64,000 nt of DNA from Granulicatella sp. WM01 (GTDB taxonomy: Bacteria > Bacillota > Bacilli > Lactobacillales > Aerococcaceae): contig NZ_SPPB01000002.1 of the NCBI RefSeq assembly GCF_004570605.1, positions 28,044 to 92,043 of the forward strand, read 5' to 3'. Positions 7,565 through 15,816 of the stretch are shown here, piece by piece. The notes under the pieces are model-generated. The model saw nothing but the letters and a program-made list of their open reading frames with translations, had not been told where the DNA came from and searched no databases. Both the position numbers and the translations under genes were made by a program. How positions within the stretch are numbered: position 1 is the stretch's first letter; every line of letters starts with the position of its first letter.

Positions 7565-8766
7565 TTAAAATACTCCTTTACACGTTTTAAAGCAATAATA
7601 AACTGTTCGATGTCATCAAGCGTATTATAAATATACACACTTGCACGTACTGTTGATGATACGTTTAAATATCGCATTAACGGCTGTGCACAATGATGTC
7701 CTGCTCTAAGCGCAATACCCTCCATATCTAATCCTGTTGCTACATCATGTGGATGGATAGGATTTAGATTAAACGTCACAATACTCTGACGTAACGTCAT
7801 ATCAGTTGTGCCATAAACTGTCAATCCTTGAATATCTTTTATTCCATTTAGTAAATGTTCAGTTAAAAGGCGATTATGCTTGTCAATAGTATCTAATCCA
7901 ATATTTTGTATCCACTTGATACTCTCACCTAAAGTAATGACACCTAGAATATTTGGTGTTCCTGCTTCAAACTTATACGGTACCTGTGCCCATGTACTCG
8001 AGAATTTGTCAACTTGATTGATCATATCTCCACCAAATAATACAGGCTTCATCACTTCCAACCATTTATGTTTTCCATAAAGCACCCCTGTTCCTGTTAA
8101 TCCTCCTAGTTTATGTCCACTAAAAGCAACAAAATCGTATTTGGACACATTGACGTGTCGATGTGGAACACTTTGAGCACCGTCAACAACAATGACACCA
8201 CCCTTAGCATGCACTAAGTCACTTAATGTATCAATATCATTACATACGCCTAATACATTACTGCATTGTGTAACAGCTATAATTTTTGTGCGTTGAGATA
8301 CCATAAAAGACACCTTATGCACATCAATGTATCCGTCTTGAGTCACTGGCATGTACACTAGTTTTGCATGTTTTCTCTTAGCTAATTCTTGCCACGGTAT
8401 CAAATTAGCATGATGTTCCAACACAGACACAAATATTTCATCATCTTCTTGAACAAAATATTCCCCAAAACTTTGTGCTACTAAATTCAAACTTGCCGTT
8501 GTTCCACTCGTAAACACAATTTCTGAACTTTTTTCAGCTCCAATAAACTGTTGTACAATCTGTCTAACCTGTTCATATTGGTCACTTGCTCTTTGAGAAA
8601 GCGTATAAACACCACGATGAACATTCGCATAATCTGTATTCATAAAATGGGTCATGCGTTGTTGTACAGATAAAGGCATAGGTACACTAGCTGCACTGTC
8701 TAAATAAACATAAGGTTCATCGTTTACAAGCTGATTAAATATTGGAAATTCTTGTCTTATATCCAC
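7561..8766 (-). CDS. sufS: Cysteine desulfurase SufS
   Basis: This 401-residue class V aminotransferase-fold, PLP-dependent enzyme takes sulfur from cysteine for cluster assembly. The PLP lysine lies in FSGHKLGGLTGTG and the catalytic persulfide cysteine in RAGHHCAQP. EHHANLIPW is the cofactor-stacking histidine region. The start appears to be GTG, overlapping the sufD stop by one base (TAGTG). It lies between sufD and sufU in the standard Firmicute order. Confidence 0.95.
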   Translation of the reverse strand: MDIRQEFPIFNQLVNDEPYVYLDSAASVPMPLSVQQRMTHFMNTDYANVHRGVYTLSQRASDQYEQVRQIVQQFIGAEKSSEIVFTSGTTASLNLVAQSFGEYFVQEDDEIFVSVLEHHANLIPWQELAKRKHAKLVYMPVTQDGYIDVHKVSFMVSQRTKIIAVTQCSNVLGVCNDIDTLSDLVHAKGGVIVVDGAQSVPHRHVNVSKYDFVAFSGHKLGGLTGTGVLYGKHKWLEVMKPVLFGGDMINQVDKFSSTWAQVPYKFEAGTPNILGVITLGESIKWIQNIGLDTIDKHNRLLTEHLLNGIKDIQGLTVYGTTDMTLRQSIVTFNLNPIHPHDVATGLDMEGIALRAGHHCAQPLMRYLNVSSTVRASVYIYNTLDDIEQFIIALKRVKEYFK

Positions 8767-10025
8767 TATACTTCACCTAATTTGCTATCCATAACATCAA
8801 TTAACTCACGTTGAACACTTTGTAATGGAATAGCTGAAATAACGGTTCCTAAAAAACCACGAATAACTAATTTTTCTGCTTGAACACGTGGAATACCTCG
8901 ACTTGTTAAATAAAATAATTGTTCTTCATCAACTTGTCCAACACTAGCAGCATGTCCTGCAGTCACATCATTTTCATCAATTAATAAAATTGGATTAGCA
9001 TCACCTCTAGCGCTATCTGAAAGCATAAGCACACGGCTTTCTTGCTGAGCGTCTGCTCCTTTTGCACCTTTAATAATATGCCCTATACCATTAAATGTTA
9101 AAGTCGCTTTATCCATGATCACACCGTGTTGTAAAATATGCCCTACAGAATGTTTCGCATAATTTGTAACACGTGTATCTATTCCTTGAATTTGTTTACC
9201 ACTAGAAATAGCCACTACTTTAATATGACTTGTTGCACCTGTTCCAACTAAATCTGAATCAAAATCTGCTATAAGATTTCCGTCATTTAATGCACCAATC
9301 GCCCAATCAACATTAGCATCTTTTCCAATATTGCCTCGTCTATTAACATAAGCAACACTTGTTTGAGCCAATCTATCCATAGCTGCATATTTCACTTTAG
9401 CACCGTCTAAAGCAATAACTTCTACAACAATATTAACAGAATTTTCCTTAGTGCCAAATGTCATTAATTTTTCAACATAACTCACTTGGCTATTACTATC
9501 GGCTACAATAAGCACATGCTTTGCAAATAATTCTTGAACACTGCTATCTTGAATAAGTATAGCCTGAATAGGCTCATCAATCACGACATTCTTTGGCACA
9601 TATAAAAACAAACCGCTATTCATATATGCTTGATGAAATGCTGTCAATTTATCTTCATTATAGTTTACAGCTCCATTCAAATACTTTTGAACTAATTCTG
9701 GATAATCATGCATAGCTGTGAATAAGTCCGTTAAAATCACACCTTGCTCAACTAATTCTATTGGGAGTTGTTCAAAAATAGTACGTGTCCCATATTGAAT
9801 AATCATAGGTTTATCATGATCTAAATTAGGCAACACACCATATCCACGCTCATCACTTTGATCTTTACTCTCTAAGGTTTTATCAAATAACTTCCAACGG
9901 TTAAATTTCACACGTTCAATGACAGGAAGTGATAATTTTTCTAATTGTTTATATGCGTCTAAGCGTCTTTGTAAAAACCATTCTGGTTCTTGTCTTGTCT
10001 TTGAAAATAAGGTTAATTGTTCCAT
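8766..10025 (-). CDS. sufD: Fe-S scaffold subunit SufD
   Basis: This protein of about 419 residues is a paralogue of SufB with the same beta-helix core and C-terminal DEEQLFYLTSRGIPRVQAEKL helix region. I place the start at the ATG at 10025, three bases after the sufC stop, because the seven extra codons upstream lie inside sufC and lack an SD. SufD pairs with SufB in the SufBC2D scaffold and is needed for iron entry. Spacing shows a single operon. Confidence 0.92.
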   Translation of the reverse strand: MEQLTLFSKTRQEPEWFLQRRLDAYKQLEKLSLPVIERVKFNRWKLFDKTLESKDQSDERGYGVLPNLDHDKPMIIQYGTRTIFEQLPIELVEQGVILTDLFTAMHDYPELVQKYLNGAVNYNEDKLTAFHQAYMNSGLFLYVPKNVVIDEPIQAILIQDSSVQELFAKHVLIVADSNSQVSYVEKLMTFGTKENSVNIVVEVIALDGAKVKYAAMDRLAQTSVAYVNRRGNIGKDANVDWAIGALNDGNLIADFDSDLVGTGATSHIKVVAISSGKQIQGIDTRVTNYAKHSVGHILQHGVIMDKATLTFNGIGHIIKGAKGADAQQESRVLMLSDSARGDANPILLIDENDVTAGHAASVGQVDEEQLFYLTSRGIPRVQAEKLVIRGFLGTVISAIPLQSVQRELIDVMDSKLGEV

Positions 10026-10026
10026 A

Positions 10027-10800
10027 TTATTCACCATCAATCTCAATATCTAAACCTAATTCATCACGTATCCCTTTATAGCCCTCTGCTTCTAAGCGTT
10101 TTGCTAGATTAGCATCACCTGTTTTGACAATTTTTCCACCCATCATAATATGCACAATATCTGGCTCAATATAGTTTAATAAACGTTGGTAATGTGTGAT
10201 AATCAATGAGCCAAATCCCTCTCCTCGCATAGCATTAACACCTTTAGATACTACTTTTAATGCATCAATATCTAAACCAGAATCTATCTCATCTAAAATT
10301 GCAAAACTTGGTTCAATCATCAATAATTGTAAAATCTCATTTCTTTTCTTTTCTCCACCAGAAAACCCTTCATTTAAATAGCGTTCTGCCATTTCCTCCG
10401 GCATATCTAATAGAGCCATTTTTTCATCTAATTTTTGGATAAACTCACGTACTGATATTTTATCATCTTCTGAACGACGAGCGTTTATAGCCGCACGCAT
10501 AAATTCAGCATTTGTAATCCCAGCAATTTCACTTGGATATTGCATAGCCAAAAATAAGCCAGCACGTCCACGCTCATCTACTTCCATTTCCAAAACATTT
10601 TCACCATCTAATAAAATTTCCCCCTGTGTTACAGTATAGCTAGGATGTCCCATTATTGCCGCTGAAAGTGTGGATTTCCCTGTTCCATTTGGTCCCATAA
10701 CAGCATGAATTTCACCTGTTTTAATTGTTAAATTGACACCTTTTAAAATTTCTTTATCTTCAATTGACACATGTAAATCTTTAATTTCTAAAATCGCCAT
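10027..10800 (-). CDS. sufC: Fe-S assembly ATPase SufC
   Basis: This 257-residue ABC-type ATPase without membrane domains has Walker A GPNGTGKST, signature FSGGEKKR, Walker B FAILDEIDSGLD and an H-loop in ITHYQR. SufC drives conformational changes of SufBD during cluster assembly. It is the first gene of sufCDSUB. An SD (AGAGG) precedes the ATG, and a minus-strand -10 (TATAAT at 10871-10876) is visible upstream, though no good -35 matches. Confidence 0.95.
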   Translation of the reverse strand: MAILEIKDLHVSIEDKEILKGVNLTIKTGEIHAVMGPNGTGKSTLSAAIMGHPSYTVTQGEILLDGENVLEMEVDERGRAGLFLAMQYPSEIAGITNAEFMRAAINARRSEDDKISVREFIQKLDEKMALLDMPEEMAERYLNEGFSGGEKKRNEILQLLMIEPSFAILDEIDSGLDIDALKVVSKGVNAMRGEGFGSLIITHYQRLLNYIEPDIVHIMMGGKIVKTGDANLAKRLEAEGYKGIRDELGLDIEIDGE

Positions 10801-10876
10801 AACTACCTCTTCTTTTCCTTTTTCTCTTTTCTATTTTAAATAATTCTACATAAAAATACAAGAAAAGATGATTATA

Positions 10877-11163
10877 TTGTAACAAAACTGTACGTTTACA
10901 TTATCTTTTCATGTAAAAATGACACCGTATTATATTCTGCCTTATTTATATCTCTGCATTGCAGTATATATTTTCCTAAAACAATGGTTAATTACCATCT
11001 TTACATTAGCTTCCCATAAAAAACATTTTTCAGCAATTAACATAGTTCTTAAAACATATATGACACTATAATATACGCATTTTAAGTTATTTTTACTACA
11101 TCATTTTCCTTATTTTTTGTTCTACAAGAGATAAATTGATAAGTCTATCTCTACTAAGAGTAA
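10877..11163. other. Non-coding gap upstream of suf
   Basis: This is the AT-rich interval between the suf promoter region and the rseP terminator. I see no coding sequence or recognisable RNA element. Confidence 0.4.
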
Positions 11164-11213
11164 AAAACGGCTTTAATTTAAGGCATTCATCTACCTATTT
11201 TAAAGCCGTTTAA
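11164..11213 (-). terminator. Terminator downstream of rseP
   Basis: Arms AAACGGCTTTAA (11165-11176) and TTAAAGCCGTTT (11200-11211) form a perfect 12-bp stem. A T6 run follows in the minus-strand direction, about 110 nt past the rseP stop. Confidence 0.7.
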
Positions 11214-11323
11214 GTTAGTAACGAATGTTTCGTATACCACTAATTTTCCTATGACATGTTAATAGTACTATCTTACATATTTGCTGAGGATATCAAATCA
11301 CATAATAGCAGATGATGGTGTCA

Positions 11324-12571
11324 CTAACGGAATAATCGCATAATATCGTTGAATGTTACTGCAATAACCAATACTATCATAATTCCCGCACCAACCATAG
11401 TCACAATCATTTCTTTTTCAGGACTGATTGGTTTTCCACGAAGAAGCTCAATACTATTTAATAAAATTTTTCCACCGTCTAATACAGGAATTGGTAACAA
11501 ATTCATAATACCTAAGTTAATACTTAGCATGGCAGTAAACCAAATAACAGCAATAAACCCTTGTTCTGCCACTTGACCAGTCGTTTGTGCAATCGCTACT
11601 GGACCACCAAATTGTTGAATATCCAAACCTTTAGTAAACATATTGCCTAAAACGGAAAAAATATTTGTTGCAATTCGCCAAGATTCTGTAAACCCATACG
11701 TTATTTTACTCATAACATCTGTATAATGATAAGGGGACACCCCTATTTTTCCGTCTTGTAACACAACTTTATACGTATGCTTTGTCTGATTTTCTTTTTC
11801 AACTTCTATACTTACGTCTTGCTGGACGTTAGTTTCCTTAGCTTTTCCTAATTCTTGCACAATACTTTGCCACGTTGGTGTACTTTGCCCATTAACAGAT
11901 ACAATTTTATCTCCATTTTGAATACCTGCTAGCAATGCAGAGCTATTGTCTACGACTGATATTTTGTTAGACTGCCCACTTACACCCCCACTGATGAAAG
12001 CAAATAAGATAAACAATACAATCCCTAAAATGAAGTTGTTCATAGGTCCAGCAAAATTAACTAACATTTTTTTCAAGGGATGAATAGATTCTATTTGTTT
12101 TTCAATGGGTGCCACTTGAATTTCTGTCCCATTTTCTTCAATAAATGTCGCTTCTTTTGATACTGATAAAGTCACAATGTCTGAATTTCCTACCATAGTT
12201 CCAGTAAGTATCATCTCTTTTTCTAAATCAGATGCATGCACTTCAAACGGAACTGCATTAGCAATAATTTTTTTTGTATTGGTATTAATAGTGTGTACGA
12301 CCTGATTGTCATCTTGAACAATCGTAATCATCTGTCCAGCTTTCAAAGGCTCAACATCATCCCCACGCCCAGCTAAACGTACATATCCCCCTATTGGTAA
12401 CATACGGATAGTATACGTGGTTCCATTGTGACGTGTTGCAAAAATTTTAGGTCCCATACCTATAGCAAATTCTCTTACTAAAACACCTGATTTTTTCGCA
12501 AAATAAAAATGTCCAAATTCGTGAATAGTGACAATCACACTAAACACAAGTAAAAATATAAAAATTGTCAT
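11324..12571 (-). CDS. rseP: Site-2 RIP metalloprotease RseP
   Basis: This 415-residue membrane metalloprotease has zinc motif HEFGH at residues 17-21 in the first helix, a PDZ domain in the middle (around GIQNGDKIVSVNG), and the C-terminal NLLPIPVLDGGKIL motif supplying the third zinc ligand. It cleaves membrane-embedded substrates such as anti-sigma factors and remnant signal peptides. It is third in the uppS-cdsA-rseP cluster. The 291-nt gap after cdsA is where other bacteria carry dxr. Its absence fits an organism using the mevalonate pathway, supported by the nearby mvk. Confidence 0.93.
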   Translation of the reverse strand: MTIFIFLLVFSVIVTIHEFGHFYFAKKSGVLVREFAIGMGPKIFATRHNGTTYTIRMLPIGGYVRLAGRGDDVEPLKAGQMITIVQDDNQVVHTINTNTKKIIANAVPFEVHASDLEKEMILTGTMVGNSDIVTLSVSKEATFIEENGTEIQVAPIEKQIESIHPLKKMLVNFAGPMNNFILGIVLFILFAFISGGVSGQSNKISVVDNSSALLAGIQNGDKIVSVNGQSTPTWQSIVQELGKAKETNVQQDVSIEVEKENQTKHTYKVVLQDGKIGVSPYHYTDVMSKITYGFTESWRIATNIFSVLGNMFTKGLDIQQFGGPVAIAQTTGQVAEQGFIAVIWFTAMLSINLGIMNLLPIPVLDGGKILLNSIELLRGKPISPEKEMIVTMVGAGIMIVLVIAVTFNDIMRLFR

Positions 12572-12862
12572 TGTTTTCTTTCCATTCTTATGATTTTTTA
12601 TGTCTTTTTCTAAAACTTATTCTCACCAAATAGTTACATTCACTCCTAAACACTGTTCAGTTATAGTGCATCAGCGTTCTATTGTTACCCTAGCACTTTT
12701 TCTCCGTTCATATCTCAAGTTCCATCATTTTCTAATGCTATCTTAGTCAATCGAGTTGCATTTTACACTGTCTTGAAAAATACTGCTCTTTGTTTGTATT
12801 CTACCTTACTTTACAACAATTAAACACTTTTTATCCTTAGCTTATCGCGTAAAATACCTCTC

Positions 12863-13651
12863 CTATCTTAAAATAATTAAGAGTAAATGGCAAGCGACTA
12901 CACTAAAAAGAGTGCTATCAAAGCGATCGAGTACACCTCCATGTCCAGGAAATAATTGTCCAGAATCTTTAACAGAATAAAATCTTTTAAGCGCAGATTC
13001 GACTAAATCTCCTAATTGACCCGCAATTGATACACTTAGTCCAAGAAAAGTTACCCCTACTACATCTAAGTGAAAAACTGGATACGCCATATAAAAACCT
13101 AATGTAAATATTACTGCTAACAACACTCCACCAATAGAGCCCTCAATTGTTTTATTTGGACTAATATGAGGAGCAAGTTTTCTTTTTCCACACGCACGTC
13201 CTACAAAATAAGCACCTGAATCTGTTACCCATGTTATCATTAATGTGAATAACATTTCCAAAAAACCAAATTGACGAATGCTTAAAACATAATGTCCACC
13301 TAAACCAACATATAATGCACCTAGCGTAACAACACCTACACGCTCAAATGAAAATTTATTTTCTGAAAACACTGTAATAATTAATAGTAAAAAGGAACAT
13401 AAACTTAGTAATAATAAAGGGCTTATCCTAAAATAAGTGTAGTACCTTTCCGGTAATGCCAAGCCAACTGTGGCTACAACTCCAATAATGGTTTCAGGAC
13501 TTTTTAAACGAATATTTGCCATTTGCATAATTTCTAAAAAAGCCAATATAACTAAACCAACAATCGCAATCTCAAATGAAATGCCACCAAACCATACTAA
13601 TGGAACAAGCAGTACAAGAGCTGCAACGGCAGTTAAAATTCTTTGTAGCAT
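12863..13651 (-). CDS. cdsA: Phosphatidate cytidylyltransferase CdsA
   Basis: This 262-residue polytopic membrane enzyme makes CDP-diacylglycerol from phosphatidate and CTP. The C-terminal signature is present: SALKRFYSVKD followed by PGHGGVLDRFDS. About seven hydrophobic segments precede it. The start ATG has GAGGAGG 5-6 nt upstream, and the gene begins 15 nt after uppS, so they are co-transcribed. Confidence 0.95.
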   Translation of the reverse strand: MLQRILTAVAALVLLVPLVWFGGISFEIAIVGLVILAFLEIMQMANIRLKSPETIIGVVATVGLALPERYYTYFRISPLLLLSLCSFLLLIITVFSENKFSFERVGVVTLGALYVGLGGHYVLSIRQFGFLEMLFTLMITWVTDSGAYFVGRACGKRKLAPHISPNKTIEGSIGGVLLAVIFTLGFYMAYPVFHLDVVGVTFLGLSVSIAGQLGDLVESALKRFYSVKDSGQLFPGHGGVLDRFDSTLFSVVACHLLLIILR

Positions 13652-13666
13652 CTTTTTCCTCCTCTT

Positions 13667-14419
13667 TTATAGACCACCATACCGGCGATTTCTCTTTTGA
13701 TAGACTGCAATTGCTTCTTCCAGAGCAGCTTGTGTGAAATCTGGCCAAAATACATCAGTAAAATAGCACTCGCTATACGCAATTTGCCATAACATAAAAT
13801 TGCTGATACGTTGCTCACCACTAGTTCTAATTAATAAATCCGGCTCAGCATATTGCCCTAAATGACTAGACCATAAATGATCACTCACAATTTCTTCAGT
13901 GATATTTTGTGGATTTTCAGAAAATTCCACAGCAATTGTTTTAATCGCTTCTACAATTTCTGCACGAGATCCATAATTTAACGCAAAGTTTAAAATCATG
14001 CCATCATTATGTTGTGTTTGCAAAACAGCATCTTTTACGGCTTTTTGCGTATGCTCAGGTAAAGCATCAATAAACCCAGTTGTTGTGACACGAATATTGT
14101 TTTCTTGTAACTCTGGAATAAATGTGCTAAAAAAGTCAATAGGTAATTTCATTAAAAAAGATACTTCATCATTTGGTCGTTTCCAATTTTCTGTGGAAAA
14201 AGCGTATAATGACAACACTTTAACACCTAATTTTTTAGCATGTAACGCTATTTTTTTTACAGTCTGCATACCTTCTTTATGTCCAGCAATACGTGGCAAC
14301 AGCTTTGCTTGCGCCCAGCGTCCATTACCGTCCATAATAATAGCAATATGTTCTGGAATGGCACCATTACTGTCAAATTGTACTTGTTTATCTTGTTTTT
14401 TTCGGGAAAAGAAAAACAT
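13667..14419 (-). CDS. uppS: Undecaprenyl diphosphate synthase UppS
   Basis: This 250-residue cis-prenyltransferase makes the C55 carrier lipid for peptidoglycan. The family signature IAIIMDGNGRWAQ is near the N terminus with the catalytic Asp, followed by GHKEGM, FSTENWKR and the C-terminal ISNFMLWQIAYSE region. It is first in the uppS-cdsA-rseP operon and divergent from mvk, which feeds isoprenoid precursor synthesis, so the junction joins both ends of one pathway. Confidence 0.95.
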   Translation of the reverse strand: MFFFSRKKQDKQVQFDSNGAIPEHIAIIMDGNGRWAQAKLLPRIAGHKEGMQTVKKIALHAKKLGVKVLSLYAFSTENWKRPNDEVSFLMKLPIDFFSTFIPELQENNIRVTTTGFIDALPEHTQKAVKDAVLQTQHNDGMILNFALNYGSRAEIVEAIKTIAVEFSENPQNITEEIVSDHLWSSHLGQYAEPDLLIRTSGEQRISNFMLWQIAYSECYFTDVFWPDFTQAALEEAIAVYQKRNRRYGGL

Positions 14420-14525
14420 AAATCACCTTACTCCTATGTAGTTTCCTCTATTTTAACACATATTGACAAACTACTCCATGACAAATAAACATTATAACAA
14501 ATATATTAAGAAATTTTTAAGATGC

Positions 14526-14554
14526 TTTACTTTTTTCCCTATTTTTCTTAGACT
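14526..14554 (+). promoter_or_regulatory. mvk promoter
   Basis: TTTACT (14526-14531) and TAGACT (14549-14554) are separated by 17 bp. The SD AAGGAG follows, 5 nt before the ATG at 14584. Confidence 0.5.
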
Positions 14555-14583
14555 GTTAAACAAGAGAAAATTAAGGAGTTTTT

Positions 14584-15525
14584 ATGTATACAACATCTCA
14601 AGACATTGCAACTGGGCAATCTTTTGGTAAAATCATTCTCATTGGTGAGCATTCTGCCGTTTATTGTAAGCCAGCAATTGCTCTCCCTTGTACAGCAGTA
14701 AAAACCCAAGTAAATATTAGCCCAGCAGAAAATGGTATATATATTTATTCAGACTTGTATCAAGGTATCATTGATGACATGCCTGAATTATTACATAGCT
14801 TAAAAGTAATTATTCATGCTACTTTATTACACTTAAATCAAGAAAAGGCATCTCTACGTATTCACATTCGTAGCTCAATTCCAATTGAGCGAGGCATGGG
14901 ATCAAGTGCAGCAGTTTCTACGGCGATTATCAAGGCCTTGTTTCATTACTTTCATAAATCCCCTAAAAAACAAGAGCTTTTTCATCTTGTGAATATTTCA
15001 GAAAAAATAGTACATGGTAATCCTAGCGGCTTAGATGCAACAATTATCATCAATCAAACCCCTCTTTTTTTCAAAAAAGATAACCCTATGATTCCGCTTA
15101 ATATTCAAACAAAAGGCTTTTTAGTTATTGCAGATACTGGAATTACAGGACGAACAAAACAAGCGATTGACAAAGTATTTTGGTTAAAAAAACACCATCC
15201 AAAACAACACCATATCATTATGAGCAATTTAGAAAAACTAACCATTAAAGTGGGAAAAGATTTAATTTACGGAAACATCAAACAACTAGGAGAACACTTA
15301 AGTAAAGCGCATCTCCAATTACAATTTTTAGGTGTATCGCACCCCAAACTTGATTCTCTTGTTAAAACAGCTTTACACTATGGTGCCTTAGGGGCAAAAA
15401 TGACTGGTGGTGGCATAGGTGGCTGCATGATTGCTGTTACTGAAACAAAACAAATGGCTCAGCATATTGCCACTCAATTAGAAAATCACGGTGCCACACA
15501 AACATTTATTCAAGCCTTATCTTAA
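14584..15525 (+). CDS. mvk: Mevalonate kinase
   Basis: This 313-residue GHMP kinase has GQSFGKIILIGEHSAVY at the N terminus, the ATP-binding IPIERGMGSSAAVSTAI loop at about residues 100-116, the catalytic region HGNPSGLDATI, and the C-terminal glycine-rich GALGAKMTGGGIGG motif. It phosphorylates mevalonate in isoprenoid precursor synthesis. In many Lactobacillales mvk is followed by mvaD, mvaK2 and fni, but here it stands alone and is followed by a hairpin and non-coding DNA, so the rest of the pathway must be elsewhere. Confidence 0.92.
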   Translation: MYTTSQDIATGQSFGKIILIGEHSAVYCKPAIALPCTAVKTQVNISPAENGIYIYSDLYQGIIDDMPELLHSLKVIIHATLLHLNQEKASLRIHIRSSIPIERGMGSSAAVSTAIIKALFHYFHKSPKKQELFHLVNISEKIVHGNPSGLDATIIINQTPLFFKKDNPMIPLNIQTKGFLVIADTGITGRTKQAIDKVFWLKKHHPKQHHIIMSNLEKLTIKVGKDLIYGNIKQLGEHLSKAHLQLQFLGVSHPKLDSLVKTALHYGALGAKMTGGGIGGCMIAVTETKQMAQHIATQLENHGATQTFIQALS

Positions 15526-15526
15526 T

Positions 15527-15578
15527 TGTTTAATAAATCCTGTTTATATAAAGCACTCCTATTTTGATTTATTAAACA
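15527..15578 (+). terminator. Hairpin after mvk
   Basis: TGTTTAATAAATC (15527-15539) pairs perfectly with GATTTATTAAACA (15566-15578). There is no clear T-run, so its terminator activity is uncertain. Confidence 0.45.
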
Positions 15579-15682
15579 CTAAGCATAGGAATCGGGTAGA
15601 TTCTTTTTGAATAACAACACCCCATTTTCATAAACCATATCACACCTTGTTCACATTCAAAGTCTACCCTTTCCACAAAAAC

Positions 15683-15714
15683 GGGTCTACGTCACATAAT
15701 GTTGACGTAGACCC
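15683..15714 (-). terminator. Terminator downstream of rexA
   Basis: A perfect 12-bp stem pairs GGGTCTACGTCA (15683-15694) with TGACGTAGACCC (15703-15714), followed by GTTTTTG in the minus direction. It lies about 100 nt past the rexA stop. Confidence 0.65.
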
Positions 15715-15730
15715 TCAATCTTATAATTTA

Positions 15731-15785
15731 TCTAATCACTTATTAGAACACTTTCTTTGTTTACTAGCACGATTTATTGTAGTAA
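15731..15785. repeat. Dispersed hairpin family, degraded copy
   Basis: The right arm TAGCACGATTTATTGTA matches the copy at 3611-3670. The left arm is only partly preserved (ATCACTTATTAG). It lies at the 3' side of rexA. Confidence 0.4.
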
Positions 15786-15816
15786 GTGCAGTGACCTACA
15801 CTCGTTATTTAGCTAA

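Noticed and set aside
13998..14441. Long plus-strand open frame (147 codons) opposite uppS
   Set aside because: Antisense shadow of uppS, a clear family member; the translation is cysteine-rich and matches nothing known.
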